Assembly: GCA_947588915.1 (NCBI GenBank)
Contig: CANPZA010000041.1
Coordinates: forward strand, 1-11,076
DNA length: 11,076 bases
Reading direction: 5' to 3'
DNA from: an uncultured Clostridia bacterium
Lineage (GTDB): Bacteria > Bacillota_A > Clostridia > TANB77 > CAG-508
Part shown: one piece after another, positions 7,149-11,076 of the stretch
How positions within the stretch are numbered: position 1 is the stretch's first letter
Layout of the letters: each line of letters opens with the position of its first letter
Notes under the pieces: generated by a model
Told to the model about the DNA's origin: nothing
Databases searched by the model: none
Seen by the model: the letters and a program-made list of their open reading frames with translations, nothing else
Program-made: the position numbers and the translations under genes

Positions 7149-8657
7149 ATGAAAAAAATGATAAATGGAATAATTAATAAAATAAAACAATTTGGAATTA
7201 TAGAAACAGTTGTATTTGCTATATATATAATAATGGTACTTATAATAACGATAAATCATGAATGTTATGAAGATGAAACACAAAGTTGGCTAATTGCAAG
7301 AGATTTAAATTTTATTGAAATAATACAACAAATGAAATATGAAGGACATTCATTTTTATGGTTTTATATATTAGCTCCATTTGCAAAATTGGGTTTTTCA
7401 ATTGAAATAGAAAAATGTATTTCAATGCTATTTTCAATAGCAACTGTATTTATCATATTAAAAAAAGCACCTTTTAATAAATTTTTGAAAATTCTATTAA
7501 CATTTAGTAGTGGAATGATTTATTTCTATAGTGCAATTGCAAGACCTTATTGTATGATACCATTTTTGCTTGTATGTATAGCAGTTGTATATAAAAATAA
7601 AAAAGAACATCCATATTTATATGCAACATTAATAGGATTGCTTGCTAACACACATTTAGTTATGCTACCAACAGCTACATTGTTGATGATATCTTTTTGG
7701 GGAGAAGAATTAATTTTAAGGCGAAAAGAACAAAGTAAAGAAAAAAAGAAACAATTAATAATAAGTTTATTAATTGTTTTAATCTTTATGCTTATGTATG
7801 GATTAATTGTTCTTTTTACATTAGAAAATTGTGCAGTAGTAAATAATTTTGACAGAACAAGTAGTGTAAAAAGTATAAGTATGTTATTTAATATGATAAT
7901 AGAAACAGCTAGAAATGAAGTTAAATATATTTATGGTGCTTATAATGTTCCTGTATGGTATAATGTAATTAGCATAATTGTACTAGTATTATGTATAATC
8001 GGAACAAAAAATAATTGGAAACAAGCAATTATATTTTGGAGTCAATTCATTTTTACATTATTAATACATACACTATCTTGGTTTATATTAATAACAAGAG
8101 TATTAATTGTAATTTATACATTGATGTTTTGGCTATGGACTTACAAGGAAGATAAACAATATAAAAAGAAACTAAAAAGAAATATATGGATAGAAATTGC
8201 TTTAGTAATTTTAATTATTATGTCAGCACCTGCAACATATAAAGTAGTTTATCAAGATTTATTTGGTAATTTTTCTACAGGAAAAATGACAGCAGAATAT
8301 ATAAAAGGAAATATACCAGAAGGTTCATGTTTTATATGTGCAAATCAAGAATTACATCAATCTGTAGTAGCTTATCTAAACAAAGATGAATATAAATTTT
8401 ATTTGCCAAATATAAATGATTTTGTAACTTATATTACATGGGATGAAGACTGGAATACACCAATAAGTGATGAGGATGTTAGTAAATCCATTGATAAATT
8501 AAAGCAAGAATATAAAAATTTATATGTTTTAAATATAATGCCAACAAAAATATATGGAAATTATGTTGTAGAAGAAATATTTGAATCAGAAGGTAAGTTA
8601 CTAAATAGTTATTATAATAGAACAGAGATATTTTATATTTTTAAAATTAATAATTGA
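7149..8657 (+). CDS. Multipass membrane protein, probable GT-C-fold glycosyltransferase (GT39/ArnT-like)
   Basis: This 502-residue protein has a first membrane helix at about 19-36 and some nine to ten hydrophobic segments, then a soluble C-terminal region of about 130 residues. Right after the first helix lies H-E-C-Y-E-D-E-T-Q-S-W-L-I-A-R-D (37-52), matching the acidic first-loop motif of GT-C glycosyltransferases, which use an Asp there and a polyprenyl-phosphate sugar donor. G-H-S-F-L-W (66-71), A-R-P-Y (131-134) and N-T-H (167-169) also fit the pattern of GT39/GT83-like proteins. The acceptor cannot be told from sequence. Position between two prepilin-like genes suggests surface-protein glycosylation; teichoic-acid or exopolysaccharide work is equally possible. 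An AAAGGA lies 9 bases ahead of the ATG, and a TATAAT at 7118-7123 without a good -35 may be its promoter. A terminator follows. Confidence 0.65.
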   Translation: MKKMINGIINKIKQFGIIETVVFAIYIIMVLIITINHECYEDETQSWLIARDLNFIEIIQQMKYEGHSFLWFYILAPFAKLGFSIEIEKCISMLFSIATVFIILKKAPFNKFLKILLTFSSGMIYFYSAIARPYCMIPFLLVCIAVVYKNKKEHPYLYATLIGLLANTHLVMLPTATLLMISFWGEELILRRKEQSKEKKKQLIISLLIVLIFMLMYGLIVLFTLENCAVVNNFDRTSSVKSISMLFNMIIETARNEVKYIYGAYNVPVWYNVISIIVLVLCIIGTKNNWKQAIIFWSQFIFTLLIHTLSWFILITRVLIVIYTLMFWLWTYKEDKQYKKKLKRNIWIEIALVILIIMSAPATYKVVYQDLFGNFSTGKMTAEYIKGNIPEGSCFICANQELHQSVVAYLNKDEYKFYLPNINDFVTYITWDEDWNTPISDEDVSKSIDKLKQEYKNLYVLNIMPTKIYGNYVVEEIFESEGKLLNSYYNRTEIFYIFKINN

Positions 8658-8663
8658 TAGATT

Positions 8664-8695
8664 AAAAGCCATTACTAGATAGTGGTTTTTTCTTT
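8664..8695 (+). terminator. Rho-independent terminator after the glycosyltransferase gene
   Basis: AAAGCCATT (8665-8673) pairs with AGTGGTTTT (8681-8689), with two G-U pairs and a 7-base loop, and continues into a T run. Confidence 0.7.
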
Positions 8696-8722
8696 TAACA
8701 TTTTTTATTATAGTAAAAGTCC

Positions 8723-8751
8723 TTGACAAAATACAAAATTTGTAATATTTT
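8723..8751 (+). promoter_or_regulatory. Sigma-A promoter of the short prepilin-like gene
   Basis: A perfect TTGACA (8723-8728) and TATTTT (8746-8751) are 17 bases apart, about 40 bases ahead of the start codon. Confidence 0.6.
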
Positions 8752-8790
8752 ATTAGTGTAATTAGAAAACCAAAGAGGAGTGAAGATAAA

Positions 8791-9148
8791 ATGAATAAAA
8801 CTAATAAAAATTTAGGAATTACATTAATAGCACTAGTTATTACAATAATAGTACTATTAATACTTGCAGGAGTGACAATACGGAACTTTAAGTGGTGATA
8901 ATGATATAATAAATGAGGCAGGAAAAGCAAAAAAATCAGCAGAATTAAAAGATTTAGAAGAACAAGTAGATTTAGCTATAATTGATGCTGAGAAAAAACA
9001 TAGAAATCCAACATTAGATGATGTCATAGATGAGCTTATAGCAAGAAATGTAATAAAAGATAAATCTCAGGTAGTGGATGGAACTATTATTACTGACTAT
9101 GGAAGGATAGAGGGTAAATTAAAAAATTATGAAACAGGAAAAGAATAA
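8791..9148 (+). CDS. Short prepilin-like protein, paralogue of the long one; needs the same +1 frameshift
   Basis: An AGAGGAG RBS at 8774-8780 precedes the ATG. Frame 0 gives 30 residues ending G-I-T-L-I-A-L-V-I-T-I-I-V-L-L-I-L-A-G-V-T-I, then CGG and a TGA at 8896-8898. Skipping one base at 8881 opens an 88-residue frame: G-T-L-S-G-D-N-D-I-I-N-E-A-G-K-A-K-K, then a helix (L-E-E-Q-V-D-L-A-I-I-D-A-E-K-K) and N-P-T-L-D-D-V-I-D-E-L-I-A-R-N. These are homologous to the same region of the long paralogue (L-K-E-Q-I-E-M-A-I-V-E-A-E-Q-K, then T-P-T-F-D-E-I). The joined protein is 118 residues and lacks the C-terminal lectin-like region, ending at the G-R-I-E-G-K-L strand. It may be a minor pilin-like subunit or a truncated copy; tandem decayed copies follow. 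Confidence 0.7.
8875..8884 (+). other. Frame-change site in the short prepilin-like gene (ACAATACGGA)
   Basis: This is identical in sequence, codon position and frame relation to the site at 5886-5895: ACA-ATA-CGG-A in frame 0, with the conserved continuation from GGA (8882-8884) in +1. The bases after it also match partly (n-CT-y-TAAG). Confidence 0.8.
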
Positions 9149-9154
9149 TTTAGA

Positions 9155-9253
9155 ATGAAAAACATATAAACACAACATTAAATGATATTATAAATGAACT
9201 TATAGCAGAAATGTAATAAAAAAGATGCATCTTAAGTATTGATGGAACTATTT
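9155..9253 (+). pseudogene. Decayed partial copy of the short prepilin-like gene
   Basis: This stretch closely matches 8991-9089 (GAAAAACATA..., CAACATTA, ATGAACTTATAGCA, GAAATGTAATAAAA, GATGGAACTATT). It translates as K-H-I-N-T-T-L-N-D-I-I-N-E-L-I-A-E-M, then a stop, so a small indel has broken the frame that reads A-R-N-V-I-K in the parent. No leader, RBS or start codon belongs to it. It is a tandem partial duplication. The sequence from here to 9350 is no longer recognisable as coding. Confidence 0.7.
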
Positions 9254-9353
9254 ATCAAGATATAAAAATAGCTCTACAAATTCCGAATACTGTAATGATT
9301 TTATATGTTATGTTTTATGGTTGTACAAATTCAACAAATAACTTAAAATTTTA

Positions 9354-9392
9354 AATAGTGGGAACTTTATGTTCCTATTATTTTTATATTTT
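9354..9392 (+). terminator. Rho-independent terminator after the decayed copy
   Basis: AATAGTGGGAAC (9354-9365) pairs with GTTCCTATTATT (9371-9382), with two G-U pairs and a 5-base loop, followed by a T-rich stretch. It probably ends transcripts of the short prepilin-like gene. Confidence 0.75.
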
Positions 9393-9418
9393 TTGAAACA
9401 AAAAATAAAATTAAGTAT

Positions 9419-9512
9419 TAAAAAAATATTATTTTGTTATAAGTTAACTATAATATATTAAAACTAGAAAGAAAAAAATGAAAAATTTATTAAAATATAA
9501 ATAACATTCATA
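9419..9512 (+). repeat. Second copy of the prepilin-like promoter/leader region
   Basis: The stretch from AAAAAATATT through TTATAAGTTA to CTATA resembles 5701-5732 with few differences. The A-rich leader with ATG-CAAAAATTTG-like sequence at 9470-9512 also resembles 5745-5780. No intact gene follows; 9513-9680 has short hydrophobic frames (for example L-L-S-L-L-N-I-V-S-I-I) that could be a heavily decayed prepilin gene, but this is not certain. The rest of 9513-9680 holds nothing else I can support. Confidence 0.45.
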
Positions 9513-9681
9513 ATATTAGTAAGAATGCTATTATCATTACTAAATATTGTATCAATAATACCAAAAAATATGCAGAAAAATAATATGCAATATAGATACA
9601 AATAATAGTTTAAAATAAATAATGGAAGCAAAACATTATCAAGTTAGTAGCTCAAGCTAAAAAACAAATAAAGGATAAACA

Positions 9682-9716
9682 AATAAAGTAACTGCACTAA
9701 ATACAGTTACTTTATT
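9682..9716 (-). terminator. Terminator of the Cys-rich gene
   Basis: AATAAAGTAACTG (9682-9694) pairs perfectly, 13 bp, with CAGTTACTTTATT (9704-9716) around a 9-base loop. On the minus strand it lies 6 bases after the stop codon and runs into a T-rich stretch. Confidence 0.75.
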
Positions 9717-9722
9717 CGAATA

Positions 9723-10061
9723 TCAGATTAAACCTTCATCCATAAAAAAAGGACACATTTTGTCTGCAGTTTTACTGATATTACACTCACCAGGGCATAA
9801 AAGGTCTGAAACTAAATGACAATCACTATCACATGTCCATTTTTCAGGAATAGTGTCAGCCTGACCAAAAGCAAATGCCATCAGTACTTTTACTGCTTCC
9901 ATAAATTCATCAGCAGTTACACAAGAAAGTGCTGAATGAATTTGATTTCCTGGATTTGTTGCATGACGCAAAAATTCTCTTGCCTTAATACATGCCTCTT
10001 TCGTTCCACCTTCCAAATAGTGATTCTGTTTTAATACAAAATCTAACTCTTTCCGTTCCAT
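9723..10061 (-). CDS. Cys-rich small protein of unknown function, foreign-looking composition
   Basis: I do not recognise a family for this 112-residue protein. It is soluble, with no signal peptide or membrane helix. The N-terminal two thirds are helical (K-E-A-C-I-K-A-R-E-F-L-R-H-A, E-F-M-E-A-V-K-V-L-M-A-F-A-F-G). The C-terminal third carries cysteines at 77, 81, 89, 93 and 103 (C-D-S-D-C, C-P-G-E-C, M-C-P-F-F), plus C24 and C47. The spacing suggests metal or Fe-S binding or redox chemistry (inference). An AGGAGG RBS 8 bases ahead fixes the start, and promoter and terminator are both clear, so it looks expressed. GC is higher than in neighbours and it uses CGG (codon 3), unlike the AT-rich genes, which suggests horizontal acquisition. 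It sits beside an IS200/IS605 remnant. Confidence 0.7.
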   Translation of the reverse strand: MERKELDFVLKQNHYLEGGTKEACIKAREFLRHATNPGNQIHSALSCVTADEFMEAVKVLMAFAFGQADTIPEKWTCDSDCHLVSDLLCPGECNISKTADKMCPFFMDEGLI

Positions 10062-10115
10062 TAATATTCCTCCTGTTGTTCTAATAGAGTTAAAGGTTAC
10101 ACAAATAAGTCTTAT

Positions 10116-10130
10116 TGACTATAATTGTCA
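10116..10130. promoter_or_regulatory. Palindrome over the transcription start of the Cys-rich gene (candidate operator)
   Basis: TGAC and GTCA arms are separated by 7 AT-rich bases and lie directly downstream of the -10 box of the leftward promoter, where a repressor would block initiation. The regulator is unknown and such short palindromes can arise by chance. Confidence 0.3.
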
Positions 10131-10158
10131 TTATAGCATGTTTTAATTATCTAGTCAA
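10130..10158 (-). promoter_or_regulatory. Strong sigma-A promoter of the Cys-rich gene
   Basis: On the minus strand TTGACT (10153-10158) and TATAAT (10130-10135) are exactly 17 bases apart, with TGC before TATAAT (extended -10). The -35 box directly abuts the left end of the IS remnant. Confidence 0.75.
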
Positions 10159-10162
10159 GAAG

Positions 10163-10186
10163 TCTCTTACCTCTAAGGTAGAGAGA
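10163..10186 (+). repeat. Left-end hairpin of the IS605-type element
   Basis: TCTCTTACCT and AGGTA-g-AGAGA form a 10-bp stem with one bulged G and a 3-base loop, the subterminal hairpin that Y1 transposases bind. Confidence 0.65.
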
Positions 10187-10270
10187 TGAATTGCAATTTC
10201 TATGTTGACATATTGAAAAAAATTTATTATTATGTTTTCAGTCGAGTAAATAACAAAAGAGATTTTCTTT

Positions 10271-10446
10271 ATGAAATTAGATAGTAATGCACATTCAGTA
10301 TTTTTGTTACATTATCATCTTGTACTTGTAGTAAAATATCGTAGAAAAGTATTTGATAATAGTATATCAAAATGCGCAAAAGAAATTTTCGAGTATATTG
10401 CACCTAATTACAATATTACATTACAAGAATGGAATCATGAAGAGAA
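10271..10446 (+). pseudogene. tnpA: tnpA remnant (IS200/IS605 Y1 transposase, N-terminal part only)
   Basis: The first 58 residues match the start of IS200-type TnpA: H-Y-H-L-V-L-V-V-K-Y-R-R-K-V-F, then [16 protein letters not shown]. The protein breaks off just before the HUH metal-binding motif, and the catalytic Tyr is absent. The reading frame continues out of register into tnpB sequence and stops at 10489. It cannot be active. Confidence 0.8.
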
Positions 10447-10539
10447 TGGGATTGCCCTAAATGTGGAACTGACCATGATAGGGATATAAATGTAGCAATA
10501 AATATAAGAAAAGAAGGAATGAAACTAGCAATAGCATGA
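10447..10539 (+). pseudogene. tnpB: tnpB remnant (C-terminal zinc finger and last RuvC motif)
   Basis: Read from 10447, the sequence gives [28 protein letters not shown], ending at TGA 10537-10539. C-P-K-C is the second half of the TnpB zinc ribbon and [10 protein letters not shown] is the RuvC-III motif. The rest of TnpB is missing. Confidence 0.85.
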
Positions 10540-10550
10540 TAAATAAATAG

Positions 10551-10645
10551 AACCGTGGGACACACGGAGATAGCTCGTTTATGCTCAGCATATTAGTGTT
10601 GTCGAGCGAGAAGCCCCCACTTCTTAAGTGGTGGGAGTATGTCAC
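10551..10645 (+). ncRNA. Omega-RNA (TnpB guide RNA scaffold) overlapping the right end
   Basis: Directly after the tnpB stop come the stems expected of an IS605 omega-RNA: CCGTG/CACGG (10553-10567), GCTCG/CGAGC (10573-10607) enclosing ATGC-tca-GCAT (10581-10591), and the final CCCCCACTT/AAGTGGtGGG stem. The guide would be the flank beginning near 10646. There is no intact TnpB in the window to use it. Confidence 0.65.
10612..10637 (+). repeat. Right-end hairpin of the IS605-type element
   Basis: GCCCCCACTT-ctt-AAGTGGTGGG folds with one bulged T, and is followed by AGTATGTCACC. This is the very common right-end form of Clostridial IS200/IS605 elements. Confidence 0.7.
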
Positions 10646-10933
10646 CACATGTAAATTATATTAAATATATTTGATTAAAAAATTAGGTAAAATCCAATAT
10701 ATTATACTAAAAAGTAAAATCTATGAGAACATTAAAATTGTTACTTACAGATAAGTATTATCTGATAGATATAAAATGTATAAAAAGTGTAAGGTATAAA
10801 ACGATTAGAACAATATGTAGAAGTCAAAATAAGAAAAAAGATACAAAAAATTTGGAGACATCCTGTGCAATGAGGAAGTGATTGAACATTGTTTATAAAA
10901 TACTTTAATAAATATAGTATTTTTTAAAATTTA
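10646..10933. other. Non-coding stretch right of the IS remnant
   Basis: I see no convincing gene. The longest frame is 52 codons (10723-10881) without an RBS or recognisable motif. The AT content is very high and there is no strong hairpin. Confidence 0.5.
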
Positions 10934-10962
10934 TTGATTATTTTACATAACTGTGATAAAAT
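10934..10962 (+). promoter_or_regulatory. Sigma-A promoter for the gene at the right edge
   Basis: TTGATT (10934-10939) and TAAAAT (10957-10962) are 17 bases apart, with TG one base ahead of the -10. A perfect palindrome CAAAGCTTTG (10978-10987) lies just after the expected start of transcription and could be an operator. Confidence 0.55.
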
Positions 10963-11015
10963 AATGAAAATGCAAAGCAAAGCTTTGTAAATACATTTTT
11001 ATGGAGGTATGCAAA

Positions 11016-11076
11016 ATGAAACTTGCAGACACAATTAAACGGACAGAGCTTTATCACTCAGGAAAAGCTAATAATG
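11016..11076 (+). CDS. Start of an unidentified gene, cut by the window edge
   Basis: Only 20 codons are visible: M-K-L-A-D-T-I-K-R-T-E-L-Y-H-S-G-K-A-N-N. A GGAGG RBS (11003-11007) is well placed for the ATG at 11016. An in-frame ATG at 11001 overlaps that RBS and is a less likely start. Base use is more balanced than in the native genes and codon 9 is CGG, as in the Cys-rich gene, so it may belong to the same acquired segment. Too short to identify. Confidence 0.6.
   Translation, partial: MKLADTIKRTELYHSGKANN

Larger units (their letters stand above)
10159..10645 (+). mobile_element. Internally deleted IS200/IS605-family element
   Basis: The roughly 490-bp element has the full IS605 order: left-end hairpin, start of tnpA, end of tnpB, omega-RNA region and right-end hairpin. 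A single internal deletion near 10440-10447 has removed the catalytic parts of both proteins. What remains could only move if transposase is supplied in trans. The exact termini are estimated from the hairpins: left near 10159-10163, right at about GTCAC 10641-10645. Confidence 0.8.

Noticed and set aside
8601..8930. Minus-strand frame across the glycosyltransferase end and the short prepilin-like start
   Set aside because: It spans a terminator, promoter and RBS of the plus strand and has no motif of its own. The similar minus-strand frame at 5726-6019 is the same shadow of the paralogue.
10723..10881. 52-codon plus-strand frame right of the IS remnant
   Set aside because: No RBS, no convincing promoter and no recognisable motif; expected by chance in this sequence.
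1..11076. tRNA, rRNA, CRISPR array or riboswitch
   Set aside because: No regularly spaced repeats, tRNA cloverleaf, rRNA stretch or recognisable riboswitch core was seen on either strand.

Overview
The window is AT-rich, with A- and T-ending codons, AGGAGG-type ribosome binding sites and consensus sigma-A promoters. It carries a YtxC-type sporulation gene, a GH57 glucan branching enzyme next to a DUF4912 protein, and prepilin-like proteins with a GITLIALVIT leader. Together these point to an uncultured, probably gut-associated, endospore-forming low-GC Clostridia. This is inferred from gene content and composition; no rRNA or tRNA is present.

Layout. 1-673 is the 3' part of an Rpn/PD-(D/E)XK nuclease family gene. 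775-2002 holds two small plus-strand genes, each with its own promoter: an XRE-type helix-turn-helix protein with a C-terminal membrane helix, and a lysine-rich single-pass membrane protein. 2028-5561 is transcribed leftward: a DUF4912 gene followed by a GH57 branching enzyme in one operon, then ytxC as its own unit. 5796-9148 is a plus-strand surface-protein region: a long prepilin-like protein with a lectin-like/DUF6273-like C-terminal region, a multipass GT-C-type glycosyltransferase candidate, and a short prepilin-like paralogue. 9149-9680 contains decayed duplicates of the prepilin locus. 9723-10061 is a Cys-rich orphan gene of different base composition. 10159-10645 is an internally deleted IS200/IS605 element with fused tnpA and tnpB remnants and a preserved omega-RNA/right end. 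The last 61 bases are the start of another gene.

The most unusual signal is in the two prepilin-like genes. Both are interrupted at exactly the same codon, just after the hydrophobic N-terminal helix, by the same 10-base string ACAATACGGA (5886-5895 and 8875-8884). In frame 0 each reads ...GVTI-CGG and stops 6-7 codons later. A +1 shift at the CGG restores a long, conserved, clearly homologous coding frame in both. The surrounding codons differ at many synonymous positions, so this is not a recent duplication. CGG occurs in frame nowhere else in the roughly 2,600 codons of the AT-rich genes here. This looks like a candidate programmed +1 frameshift at a hungry arginine codon that controls production of full-length surface pilin-like proteins. 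Pseudogenisation spread by gene conversion remains the main alternative.

How the genes may work together (inference): the two prepilin-like proteins would be membrane-anchored or pilus-like surface proteins, possibly glycosylated by the membrane glycosyltransferase encoded between them. The leftward operon is likely concerned with storage polysaccharide. The right end is a mobile-element and transfer zone.
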